Numbered from the stretch's first letter, positions 1 to 8,921 are shown. The stretch: 11,318 nucleotides of DNA from Conidiobolus incongruus B7586 (GCA_000697335.1 JNEM01013862.1:1-11318); one strand, 5' to 3'. Numbers and translations are program-made. Notes: generated by a model not told the origin, from the letters alone.

Positions 1-1340
1 TTTAAAATTTTAAAATTTGTTTACCGCCTTTAGTCCGTTTTATTGATTTTACACATTGCTCATATTAAAACTATTTTCCTTCAAACTTATAAATTAAAAT
101 TTAATATATCAAATTAATTTAATCAATATAAGTCATAGCCTGCTTATTAAATGATTTAAGTATAAAAATAATAGTATATAAATTAAAACTAAAAAAAATA
201 TAAAACTTAAATAAAATAAATCATTTAATATTTCATTAGTTTAATTATATATATATTATTTAGCATATTTATAAAAATTCAGAATATATTAAATCCTATT
301 AAAGTTTTTTTTTGATTGATATAAATTACTATTTAATAATAAATCTTTAAAAATATATTTAATATTAGATTTATTGAAAATATATTATTTTATATAATTA
401 ATTAATATTTGATATTATTAAAAAAATCTTTTTTAATCATTGATTTTAATTAAATCATTAAATATATCCTTATAATTTATAAATTTTAAATAAAATAAAA
501 TTTAAGATACTTTATTAAAAATTATAAATATTAATTATATAATGAACTTAATAACAAAATGTAATTTAATAATATATTTCAATTAATGGTATAAAAATAA
601 TTTATATTATTAAAAAGATGTATTAATATTTTTATATATAATAAGTATCATGGTAATTAAAAAATATAGTTCAAAGGAAGACTAAATATAAAAGTAATGT
701 GGTATAGAACGTGGCAATACAGCGTGGAAATATAAACAAAGTTTAATTAAGCTTGGAATAGAGATAAATCGCTGATATATTAGGATTTATATTGGTAGTT
801 CCAATATATTATAATTTGACAAAAGGTAGCCTCAACTTTAGAAATAATATAAAAAGTAAGGAAATATTAAAAATTTAAAGGAAAAAAGAAACCTAGTTTA
901 TTAGATAATTCAATATTACTTATATAATTAATTTAGCTATAAAAGTATGAATTGATTATATAGTTTATTTTTTAATAATTTAAATGGAAAAATATATAAG
1001 AATTTAGAAAACTACTTACTTAATATATTTTTTTTTGATTATAATATAAAAATATAAATAATATTAATAGAAATAAGATATTTATTATAATAATAACTAT
1101 TATAATTTATTATTTATATCATTATCATTATAATTTTAATATTTAGAAATTTAAATATACTAAAATTAATTTAATAAATATATAATATTAATTTATTTAA
1201 TAGCTGTGGTTTTATAATTTTGTTATAATATTGTTAATATAAAAAAATTAATATAATTTTATTTTTTTATGTTTTAAATATATTGCTAATTTTGAAAAAT
1301 ATAAATTAAATATATAGGAGATAAATTATTTTTAATATTA
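1..1340. other. AT-rich spacer, no gene
   Basis: No coding region, RNA gene or recognisable transposon is visible on either strand. The segment is almost pure A/T with short homopolymers and TA runs, as expected of old RIP-altered repeat DNA. The exception is about 660-860, where three rows hold 50 G/C in 180 bases, well above the surrounding rows. That patch has only short interrupted frames, the longest about 35 codons, and I assign it to no family. The spacer ends at the TA preceding mariner copy A. Confidence 0.6.
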
Positions 1341-1375
1341 CTTTGTAATTTAAATATTGGGAATTTTTTGCAATT
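1341..1375 (+). repeat. Terminal inverted repeat, mariner copy A, left end
   Basis: The left end of copy A begins CTTTGTAATTTAAATATTGG and matches the left end of copy B (CATTATAATTGAAATAATGG) with scattered substitutions. It follows a TA at 1339-1340. It corresponds to the transposase 3' side of the element, because the transposase runs on the minus strand. Confidence 0.7.
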
Positions 1376-2628
1376 AAAAATAATAAACATTCTAATAAAT
1401 GAAAAAAAAACAAATATATATTATAAATTAATATTTTGTATTTTTCATATTTTTTTTATATATTTTCCATAAAGTATTTAAACCTAAAAAATAGTTTTTA
1501 TAAATAATTGAGATTTAATATTTTAAAAACTAATTAATTTTTCTTGAAAATTTTTTTACCTATAAGCTGGTTTTTTAATTATATAAAATAATTACAATCA
1601 CATGAGTTAAAATTTGGGGAATATATTGGATATTGTAGTTCTTGCCAATTATTTTTAATTAGATAGTTTTTAAAACTTTAAATTTATATATTTAATAATT
1701 ATTATACAAAATAATAGGTCATCTTAAATTATATTCAAAATAATAATTAAAAATAGTTTTATTTATAAAAATAATATAAAGTTTATTATTAATTAAAATT
1801 ATATTAGAAGTTATATAAGAAAAGGATATTAAATTATTATCCTTTGTAATAATTAGCATTCAAATTTTAATAAAATATATATTTAAAAAAATATAAAAAG
1901 GGTTGATTTGGATTTATCTAATATTTTGACTTATATTTTGATAAAGGATTATACCAAGGAATTAAAAATTCATTAATTAAAATAATTTATTATAAAAACC
2001 TTGGTTTCTAGTTAAGATATAATAAATTTTATTAAACTCTATCTAATATAGCTTATTTTAAGCTTTAGTCAAACTATAAGATATTTATTTTATATTCCTA
2101 TTAAATAATTTTTATTTAAACTTATATATATATATATATATATTAAATACTTATGTTACTAATATTAAAATATATTAATAATTCTATAGCAAAAATAAAA
2201 AGATGTCTTTTAATATATTTTTTTACTCTACTAATAATTAAAATAATGACAATTGAAATTAATTATCCAGATTTTGGCAAATATTAGATAGTTTCTCTCC
2301 TAGTATTAAAATAATTTACCTAGCAATAAATTGTTAATTTAGTTAATATTATATTATCAAAAGCTACTTGTAAATTTTAAATAATTTTAAAGATTTTATG
2401 CTTTTAATCATTAATGGTAAAATAAAAGACTTTTGATTATTCTTTGGTTTAATTTAATTAAACAACTATTTAAAGAATTCATTTTTAATCTAAAATATTA
2501 TTTTATAAAAAAATATAATCAAAATTATTAATTTTTGTATATATTCTGTATATATTTTATATTTCAAAACTAATAATAAATTTGAAAAATAAGAAATTAA
2601 AAAATATCTCATCTTTTCAATTATATAG
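1341..2628 (-). mobile_element. Mariner-like DNA transposon, copy A (degraded)
   Basis: This 1288-bp copy of the mariner-like family lies on the minus strand and aligns along its whole length with copy B at 9842-11142. Shared landmarks include the left end motif GGGAATTTTTTGCAATT near 1359, the stretch CCTATAAGCTGGTTTTTTAA at 1559, TTGGTTTCTAG near 2003 and CTGTATATATTTTATATTTC near 2546. Dinucleotide TA sits just outside both ends (1339-1340 and 2629-2630), as expected of Tc1/mariner insertion. The reverse strand keeps fragments of the transposase C-terminal motif (Tyr-Ser-Pro-Asn-Phe-Asn-Ser-Cys-Asp). The first catalytic Asp codon reads AAT (Asn) at 1972-1974. A one-base difference from copy B breaks the frame in the DNA-aligned catalytic region. 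The copy is more eroded than B and cannot encode a transposase. A (TA)10 run lies inside it at 2123-2142. Confidence 0.82.
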
Positions 2629-2769
2629 TAATATATAAATAAATTATTTATTTTATTATTTCAATATTATTAATTTAAATTTAAAAATTAAATTTTTTAT
2701 ATTTAAATTTAATAATTATTATCAAGAGTTTTTTAATTTAATATTTATAAAATTTAATTATAATTCCTA

Positions 2770-3806
2770 TATAATTATCCAATAATTATAAAAAGTATTT
2801 AATAATATAATATTAATCCATTTTAGTCTTTATTTCAGAATATATTATTTCATAACTGGCAGAAATATTATCCAAAATTTGCGAAAATTTAAAAGATTAA
2901 TTTTAGCTATTAATTATTCAATTATAAAAAAAATTGAAAAATATATTATCAAATATCTTTATATTTCAACTAAAGAGTTACTATAATATTTTAATACTGT
3001 TATTATAATTTTTTATTAATTTATTAAAATGTGAAATTGAATTGATAAAAAATATAAAATAAATATAATATATTCTTAATAATATAAAAAAAATTATATT
3101 ATTATTACTAAACAAAACTTAATAAGTTATTGCTAAAAACCAATTTTATTATAGTAAATAATAACAATTGATGAATTATTGTTTATATTATATATACTTT
3201 GACCAAAATAAAAAATAATATATTATATTAAGCTATATCAACCCTTTTTATAAACTCTTTAAGAAAGTAATATATTGATAAATAATTATTAATAATTTTT
3301 GTATATTTATTATTATATATTTTTTATCCAATATTTTAAGAAAAATATATTTTGAATAAACTTTTTAATATTTTAATAATAATTATTTTATATTATTTTT
3401 TTGAATATAAATTTGAAAATATTTTATTTGCTATAATTATTGGAAAAAACTTATATCAAATTATACTTGATTTTGTAATTAATATAACTAAAAAATACTA
3501 TTATATTTAATATATTTTATAGATTATAATCAATATAATGAAAATTATTTTTGGTAGTTAAATAATTAATTTATTAATAAAATTTTCATAAAAGAATTTG
3601 TTCTGTTTATAAATTAAATTTTTGGGATTAATAAAGGGAATTATCTTTAGGTCTTAGAATTTTAACAAAAATATCAAAATAATTATAAAAATTAAAAACA
3701 TAAAATTTAAATAATAAAAAATTAAAAATTTATTTTATATAATATATTAATAACATTAATGATTTAAAATACATAATATTTGAATTATTAAATCATTATT
3801 TGTTGC
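2770..3806 (+). mobile_element. Mariner-like DNA transposon, copy C (degraded)
   Basis: This copy reads on the plus strand and aligns with the reverse complement of copy B. Clear matches are CTGGCAGAAATATTATCCAA near 2856 (DNA-binding region), ACAATTGATGAATTATTG at 3164-3181 (catalytic Asp-Glu, Asp codon 3170-3172), AAGCTATATCAACCC near 3230, and the C-terminal catalytic stretch around 3522-3554. AGGTCTTAGAATTTTAACAAAAATATC near 3650 is the tail region. The left end is unclear: the expected inverted repeat is not visible between copy A and 2770, and about 120 bases seem to be missing there. The right end merges with the left end of copy D in a palindrome at 3794-3823. Many stops and indels make it non-coding. 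Confidence 0.75.
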
Positions 3807-3823
3807 TTGAATTTCAAATAATG
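3794..3823. repeat. Palindrome at the C/D mariner junction
   Basis: CATTATTTG (3794-3802) and CAAATAATG (3815-3823) are perfect inverted arms separated by 12 bases. The left arm corresponds to the inner part of the right terminal repeat of copy C (CATTATTTC in copy B). The right arm corresponds to the left terminal repeat of copy D (GAAATAATG in copy B). Two intact ends would need about 46 bases across these arms; only 30 are present, so part of the junction is lost. Confidence 0.65.
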
Positions 3824-5079
3824 CTCTATTTTTTAATTTCCAATTTTTCAAACATATTATTAAGTCTTTATATATATATATATAGGAAAATATATAACTT
3901 TAAATTTTATATTGATATATATAATAATTTTTAAATAACGAAATAACTTTATAAACTTATTTATTTTATTAAATCATATTTAAAAAAGGATCATCTAATT
4001 TTTTTATTTTAATATTTCTTTTATTTATCCTTAAACTCTTAATATTTAATAAAAATTGACAAATAACTTTCGATAATAAAGTACTATCTAAATAAATTAT
4101 TTATTATTAGATTAATTACTTTAAAACTAGGAAAGAAACTATCCAAAACTTATTAAAATCTATAATACCAATTTTAACAATTATTTTTTCAATTGTTTAT
4201 TGATTAAAGTAATAGAATGAAAAAAAATTTTTATTTCTGATATTTTATTATATCTATAATATTAAGCCTATTAGTATTAATACCTATCAAATTCTCAAAT
4301 ATAATTAATTAATAAAAATATACAATAGGTATTATATAATTTGAATAAAAATAAAAAAAAATAAAATATCTATTGCTAAATTAAACTTATTAAAATATTA
4401 CCAATAATCTAACTATTATCATGAATAGTTTTAATTAATAAACTTTGGACCCTTTTGTATAATTTTTTAATAAAATACAAATCAATATAATTAATTAGAC
4501 CAAATTAACCACCTTTACAAAATTTGTTAAATAAGTATTTTAATAATAAAAATCTGTTAATAATTGTAATATATTATAATATTATAGGTAATAATTATTT
4601 AATTCTTTAATGAATAATAATTTATATTTTACTTTTTATAATTTTTTTAAATATATGATTTTCGATTAAGATTATTAGAAAAATTTAAAAATTATATTAT
4701 ATTTCAAAAAAACTATAAAATATATAAATTTAAAATAATAAAGAAATTTCTAATTTAAAATAACTTAAAAGAATTATCATATATAGTATATTACCTAAAT
4801 TATTACCTATGTGAATATAATTGCTTTGGGAAATTATTAAATTAACTTACAAAAAAAATTGCTATAAGAAATATTTAATTATTTTATATAATATCAAATT
4901 TTAATTTTTAATAAAATACTGTTTTTTTAGATATTAGAAGTTTGGTAAAAAATGGTAAAAAATAATTAATAATAATAAAAATCATTGAATATATATTATA
5001 TAATTATAAATATATTGTATATATCCAAATTTTTATTAATTTTTAATTATAAAAATTTCCATTAATCTAAAATATATAG
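3807..5079 (+). mobile_element. Mariner-like DNA transposon, copy D (degraded)
   Basis: This copy is about 1273 bp and lies on the plus strand, directly after copy C in the same orientation. The 5' end is shown by TTTCCAATTTTTCAAACATA near 3837, which matches the transposase-5' end of copy B. The 3' end is AATTATAAAAATTTCCATTA near 5045, followed by TA at 5080-5081. Between them lie the DNA-binding region (near 4130), CTATTGCTAAATTAAACTTA at 4370 and the block 4700-4840. That block reads Phe-Gln-Lys-Asn-Tyr-Lys-Ile-Tyr, later Cys-Glu-Tyr-Asn-Cys-Phe-Gly. The lysine (4708-4710) stands where the second catalytic Asp belongs, and 34 residues separate it from the last acidic position (4813-4815). 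This fits the DD34 spacing of mariner transposases. The frame is broken by stops and indels. Confidence 0.8.
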
Positions 5080-5081
5080 TA

Positions 5082-5820
5082 ATATTATTAAGATATAAGT
5101 AAAATATTTTTTAATTAAAATCTGTGAATAAATTTGAAATATTTTTACCAAGTATTTTGATACAAATTATATTAATAAAATTAATATAGGAATTAAATCA
5201 TTCCATTTTATTTTAATAATATTGCTTTATATCAAGAGTTTAAGAGAATTTATTTAATCATTATTATTCTTTAATGTTTGAATTTAATTAATTTATAAAA
5301 CATATTAGATTTTAATATTAATAATTTATCTAATTTATAATTAAATTTATATATATAATTCGTTTTTATAGTAATAAATAAAATGTATAAAATATTCTTT
5401 TTTAAAATAAATTATTATTCAATATTTTTTTTAATTTAATAATAATCTATAATATAACATTTAAATTGTTTTTTAATTTTATATATAATTTTATTATTTA
5501 TAAAGTTGTTTATCTATTAATAATTAATTTTGATATTTTATTTCCACCAAAAACTATTTTATATAGTATACCAACTTAAAAGATAAATAATCAAGCATTA
5601 AAGATATTGAAAAAAAATTTTGATTATTATTTATTAAAAAAGATTTTTTATAAATGAAAATAATAATCAAAAATTATTTTAAATATAAATATATATATAT
5701 ATATATTAAAAATACATACTTTTGAAATAATTTTTTATCAATATTAAAAAAATTATATATTATTTTTTATTAGATGATTATGTATTTGGATGTTTTAGAT
5801 ATCAATTAAAAAAATAAGCC
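5082..5820. other. AT-rich spacer with a hairpin, no gene
   Basis: I see no coding frame, RNA gene or recognisable element in this stretch. It is close to pure A/T. Its only structure is the 15-bp perfect inverted repeat at 5618-5672 and an (AT)9 run at 5689-5706. A short stretch near 5560 (AAAACTATTTTATATAGTAT) resembles the mariner transposase tail but is too short and AT-rich to call a fragment. Confidence 0.55.
5618..5672. repeat. Inverted repeat, 15-bp arms, 25-base loop
   Basis: TTTTGATTATTATTT (5618-5632) and AAATAATAATCAAAA (5658-5672) are exact reverse complements separated by 25 bases. A 15-bp perfect hairpin is uncommon even in DNA this AT-rich, and the arms each contain a G or C. 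It could be a relic of a small inverted-repeat transposon or a transcript end lying about 275 bases beyond the stop of the minus-strand gene at 5947-6210. No target duplication is evident. Confidence 0.6.
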
Positions 5821-5946
5821 AAGAGTTTCAGTTGAATAAATATCAAGCACTTACGCATCCAAAAAATACCCATTAAGCGTTTGGTTTCGCAAGGCTTTTT
5901 GGGAGACTTAGTTGGACTTGGGTTATATCAAATGGTAGTGGGGAGT

Positions 5947-6210
5947 TTATTGAATATATCTGGTACTAGTGGTGGAATTTGGAATGGTAGTAGGACCTAC
6001 AGTGGTATTGGTGGTTTGATGAGGATACTTGGTAGTAGTGGTTGCATTGGGAATAGTAATAGGACTTGCGGTGACAGTGGTGGCAATAGTTGTTTGTCTG
6101 TAATAGCTGGGATTAGTAATAGTAGCAGTCACATGATATTGTTTGTAATCAGGTATGGCTAAGGTAATAACCAATATAGTAGATGTGATTAAACACTTTA
6201 TAGATAGCAT
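5947..6210 (-). CDS. Small threonine-rich secreted protein, putative
   Basis: This frame encodes 87 residues; I do not recognise its family. I chose the ATG at 6208-6210 because it has A at -3 and puts a signal peptide at the very N-terminus; an upstream in-frame TTG (6229-6231) is not a likely fungal start. Residues 1-19 (Met-Leu-Ser-Ile-Lys-Cys, then a hydrophobic run to Leu-Ala) look like a signal peptide. The remainder holds 22 Thr in 67 residues and three N-glycosylation sequons, at Asn55, Asn68 and Asn78. Residues 49-71 and 72-87 are two copies of one repeat, sharing Pro-X-Thr-Ile-Pro-Asn-X-Thr-Thr. The only Cys is in the signal peptide, so it is not a cysteine-rich effector; a heavily O-glycosylated wall or extracellular protein is more likely. 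G+C is about 40% against roughly 10% around it, and C is frequent at third positions. The frame stops inside the second repeat copy, so the protein may be shorter than its ancestor. AATAAA overlaps the stop codon (5946-5951). No expression evidence is available. Confidence 0.5.
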   Translation of the reverse strand: MLSIKCLITSTILVITLAIPDYKQYHVTATITNPSYYRQTTIATTVTASPITIPNATTTTKYPHQTTNTTVGPTTIPNSTTSTRYIQ

Positions 6211-6274
6211 TTTTAATATCAAATTAACCAATTATTATTATATTGAATTGATTTTTTAAAGCTTTTAATCAGAG

Positions 6275-6282
6275 TATTTATA
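6275..6282 (-). promoter_or_regulatory. Possible TATA box for the secreted-protein gene
   Basis: TATAAATA on the minus strand lies 65 bases upstream of the chosen ATG and is followed by the locally less AT-rich CTCTGATT. The distance would place a transcription start about 35 bases before the ATG. TATA-like words are frequent in this DNA by chance, so position is the only support. Confidence 0.25.
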
Positions 6283-6466
6283 TCAAGTTATAAACTAATA
6301 AAACTAGAATATGATAAATTTTAATTCCGTCGTTTTGAATTAATTGCAATAAAATAAATATCTCAATCTATTATCCAATTTAATGCAAATAATGTATTAT
6401 TATCATTTAAAACCTATGAAACCTTGTTAAATTATTATACAATTTAGCGGTTAAAAATTTTACTGA

Positions 6467-6736
6467 AGGTTCTATCCTTTCAAACTATTTTATGTCGCTG
6501 CCGCAACTTATAAGATCAACCTGAATTCCAATTTCTGTGGTTCTAATTTTTTGGAACCTAAAATATTTTGTAAAAGCCATCTTGTTGAACCACTTATTAA
6601 TAACTATATTTCACGATATTCAGATCATATATGCGCACACATTATCACAAATTCACCATATTCAGTTTACCATCACTTTTTAGCTCTCTTAAATATAAAC
6701 AACTTTCAACTAATATCAAAGGATTTTGTTTATTAA
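6467..6736 (+). other. Open frame of 89 codons lacking an ATG, hypothetical
   Basis: This plus-strand frame is open from the codon after a TGA (6464-6466) to a TAA (6734-6736) and contains no Met codon. It could be a terminal exon, a gene that has lost its 5' part, or chance. It reads Val-Ala-Ala-Ala-Thr-Tyr-Lys from 6494, then Phe-Cys-Gly-Ser-Asn-Phe-Leu, and has three Cys in all. The local composition (23 of 60 G/C in 6481-6540) is far above background and contains CpG, CpA and GCGC words that RIP would have removed, so this DNA was probably single-copy. No convincing upstream exon, branch point or splice pair was found; AG at 6467-6468 is a possible acceptor. An internal TTG (6551) gives a shorter form with no better support. 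No family is recognised. Confidence 0.25.
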
Positions 6737-6870
6737 CAAATTAGCTTGTTTCAGTGAATTGATATGTATTGGTGCCCCTATAGTCAAATACTTGTAATTT
6801 TAGTGACTAGCCAGCTAATCAAATATTCCCCTCTTATTATTAATAGATTTTTCTAACCTCTGAAAATATA

Positions 6871-7353
6871 TCAGTTTAATTAAATTCTTTTTGTCAGTTT
6901 TCCTGAGTTTTTGGATAATATATTATTATTATCTTTAATTAATTTAATTGGATATATATTTATCTTTGATTTATCAAACCTTTAGATAGAACATAGAAAT
7001 GCGATATGATTATCTTTTGTTAATGACTTATATATTGGTGTATATAATAAGTTATTATTCTTTATTTAATCAATATAATTAAATAATTATTTTTAAAAAC
7101 AAATATCATAATTCTATATTGACTTTATAAAAATAAAGTTTATCAATATCAAAAATTCATTTTAAAAAATATATTCAATTGTCAATTATTCAATATATTA
7201 ATAATTGTCTTATTAGTAATAATTTATATATAATTTTAATTTGGGAAATAGAGTTAGTTAATTTTTTTAATTTCTGATTCTGAAAATATATTAGTAGTTT
7301 TGAATAGAAAAAGATTTAAAAAATATATAAGAGTAAATATTTTTGAATATATA
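6871..7353. other. AT-rich spacer, no gene
   Basis: No gene or element is recognised here. The one visible structure is a 7-bp hairpin with a 4-base loop at 7122-7139 (ACTTTAT, AAAA, ATAAAGT), which is unremarkable in such DNA. The stretch ends at the TA (7352-7353) that flanks the Tc1-like element. Confidence 0.5.
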
Positions 7354-7582
7354 TTAACTTGCAAAAGTGAGTCATAAAATCAAAAATATATATATTTTAA
7401 TTAATAACTAAAACAATTGTATATATTAAATTACTTGAAACTATAATATAAAATTAAATTATATTATTGGATTATAAATTAATATATATAGATATATTTA
7501 GTAAACTATTAGCAAAAATATTAACCTTTAATATTTAACTAAAGTGAGCTATAAATTTGTGAGTTTTTGAGATAAAAAGATA
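7354..7582 (+). repeat. Left inverted repeat of the Tc1-like element, with two direct repeats
   Basis: The outer direct repeat is AAAGTGAGTCATAAAAT (7364-7380) and the inner one is AAAGTGAGCTATAAATT (7541-7557), 177 bases apart start to start. Tc1 transposases of the IR/DR type bind both sites. The DNA between them also resembles the right arm in reverse (for example ATTTTAATTAATAAC and ATATTTAGT...TTAACCTTTAA), so the whole arm is an ancient long inverted repeat. Confidence 0.8.
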
Positions 7583-7677
7583 TATTTAACAATATATAAC
7601 CAAATTTTTTTTTCTCTCTTTGTTATTATTTATATAGTATTTTATCAATATTTTAAATTCTTTTTATTAGTATCATT

Positions 7678-8694
7678 ATGATTAAATTTATCACTAAAAA
7701 AATCCACTTATATATTAATTGACTTTATAAAAAAAGTAAATCAACTTATATTATTACTAGAATTACTAGTGTTAGCTAGTCTACTATAGTTAAAACTGTT
7801 AAAAATAATAATAAAAACACATTTAAGCTTAAACTTAAGTATTTTAAGATAATAGATAAAAATGATGAGAAGTATATCTGTAGGTTAGTTAATATAAATA
7901 AGTATAGTATTGCTGTAGAAATACAATAAGAATTATAAGACTATACAAGAATATTAGTTAGCACTGATACTATTATATATGCTTTAAATTAACATAGATA
8001 TTACTTACAACTCAAGAAAAAACACCCCCAACTATAAAAATCCTATTATAAAGCTAGGTAAGAGTTTAAATGTTATAACTAATGTTGAACTATAACTAAT
8101 TAGAGTAAGGTTATTTAATCTAATAAAACAAAAATATACTTTAGTAGATTTGATAAAAAAGCTAGATGCTTCAAAAAAGATACAAAACTAATTTATGACC
8201 ATCATGTTAATTTTACCCAAAAGTACAATGGTGGGTCAATTATTGTTTGCAGATATATATTGTTTTCAGGTGTAGGGTATCTTTATAAAGTTAATAGGGG
8301 AATTAATGCTGAGATATACTAAAGTATTCTAAACAATAAATTGAAAAAAACCATTGAATAGTATAGGTTAAATAAATCTGATATTATTTTCTAGTAAGAT
8401 AATACCTCTTATTATACTATAGCTTCTATTACCAAATAGCTTAAAAATAACAAGATAACAGTTATAAAGTAGTTTTCTCAATCTCCTAATCTTAATCTAA
8501 TTGAACATCTTTAGGATCAATTAAAAAAAGCTATTAAAGCTTTCCCCCTAGTTAAAGATTTAAATCAACTTTAGGAATATGTTCAAGAAGCATAGAAAAA
8601 GATTAACCCTTTTTAATGTAAGAAGTTAGTTGATTCTATACCCTATAGACTTAAAGAGGCTAGAAAAGTTAAATATAGATACACTAGGTTTTAA
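7678..8694 (+). pseudogene. Tc1-like DD34E transposase, RIP-inactivated
   Basis: This frame spans 338 codons plus a terminal stop, close to the usual 340 residues of a Tc1 transposase, and stays in one reading frame throughout. The N-terminal third should bind the element's ends (helix-turn-helix remnant around codons 20-45). The catalytic part holds Tyr-Asn-Gly-Gly-Ser (about 8224) and Gly-Val-Gly-Tyr...Ile-Asn-Ala-Glu-Ile-Tyr (8269-8319). It also holds Asp-Asn (catalytic Asp 8398-8400), and Ser-Gln-Ser-Pro-Asn-Leu-Asn-Leu-Ile-Glu (catalytic Glu 8503-8505), with exactly 34 residues between Asp and Glu. The first catalytic Asp-Glu pair now reads Asn-Lys (8122-8127). There are 21 internal stops, 19 of them TAA or TAG. 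Several fall at family-conserved Trp sites, such as after His-Leu at 8512-8514, or at Gln sites, such as the pair at 8392-8397 before Asp-Asn. No frameshift is seen. It encodes no active enzyme. Confidence 0.9.
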
Positions 8695-8696
8695 TT

Positions 8697-8921
8697 TTTT
8701 TTATCATCAAAAACCCACAAATTTATAACTCACCCTAGGTAAAATTTAAAGGTTTATATTTTAGTCAATTAATAACTAAATATCATCATTTAATTATATA
8801 TATAATTAATAAATATAATAGATTTTAATTATTTAATTTAGATTTATTTCATTAAATATTAATCATGTTATTAGTAAAAATATAAGTGTTTTTGATTTTA
8901 TGACTCACTTTTGTAGGTTAA
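8697..8921 (-). repeat. Right inverted repeat of the Tc1-like element, with two direct repeats
   Basis: On the minus strand the outer direct repeat is AAAGTGAGTCATAAAAT (8895-8911) and the inner one is AGGGTGAGTTATAAATT (8720-8736), 175 bases apart, mirroring the 177-base spacing on the left. The outer copy is identical to the left outer copy over 17 bases. It directly follows the transposase stop codon. Confidence 0.8.

Larger units (their letters stand above)
6211..6870. other. Moderate-GC flank of the gene island
   Basis: Apart from the possible TATA box and the open frame at 6467-6736, this stretch holds no gene I can support. Its composition decays gradually: near 6480-6540 it is about 38% G+C, and after about 6900 it returns to nearly pure A/T. 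Short minus-strand frames near 6490-6640 also exist but are interrupted on both sides. This looks like non-repetitive DNA, possibly with a decayed gene. Confidence 0.4.
7354..8921 (+). mobile_element. Tc1-like DNA transposon with IR/DR ends (RIP-inactivated)
   Basis: This 1568-bp element has matching inverted ends and TA outside both (7352-7353 and 8922-8923). The left end begins TTAACTTGCAAAAGTGAGTC; the right end read in reverse begins TTAACCTACAAAAGTGAGTC. Each end is an inverted repeat of about 220 bases carrying two related direct repeats, one near the tip and one inside, which is the IR/DR layout known from Sleeping Beauty, Minos and related Tc1 elements. Between them lies one transposase frame (7678-8694). 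Overall length and layout look complete, with no large deletion or insertion. Exact tips are uncertain by about three bases, because TA also occurs within the TTAAC tip. The element is dead because of point changes in the transposase. Confidence 0.88.

Noticed and set aside
2123-2142. TA dinucleotide runs (also 3869-3884 and 5689-5706) as functional repeats
   Set aside because: Short TA runs are expected by chance and by slippage in DNA this AT-rich; two of them lie inside the mariner copies.
5881-6162. Glycine-rich plus-strand frame opposite the secreted-protein gene
   Set aside because: It starts only at TTG, has no signal peptide or domain, and its Gly/Ser richness is what the complement of Thr-rich ACN codons yields. 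The minus-strand reading has an ATG, a signal peptide and sequons.
7110-7180. Fragment resembling the start of the Tc1 transposase (ATTGACTTTATAAAAA near 7119 and 7718)
   Set aside because: Only about 16 bases match and no reading frame is shared beyond them.
6860-7294. Pair of similar words CTGAAAATATATCAG (6860) and CTGAAAATATATTAG (7280)
   Set aside because: The match does not extend convincingly beyond about 15 bases, so it is probably chance rather than a duplication or element end.
7678-8694. A variant genetic code with TAA/TAG read as glutamine
   Set aside because: Several stops stand at conserved Trp sites (for example after His-Leu at 8512), CAA is also used for Gln, and catalytic Asp-Glu is changed to Asn-Lys. 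These are explained by C:G to T:A mutation, not by a code change.
7541-8736. A separate inner transposon nested in a 330-bp outer element
   Set aside because: The inner and outer repeats share AAAGTGAG followed by a similar ATAAA core, spacing is 177 and 175 bases on the two sides, and the DNA between them is also inverted-repeated. A single IR/DR element explains this more simply.
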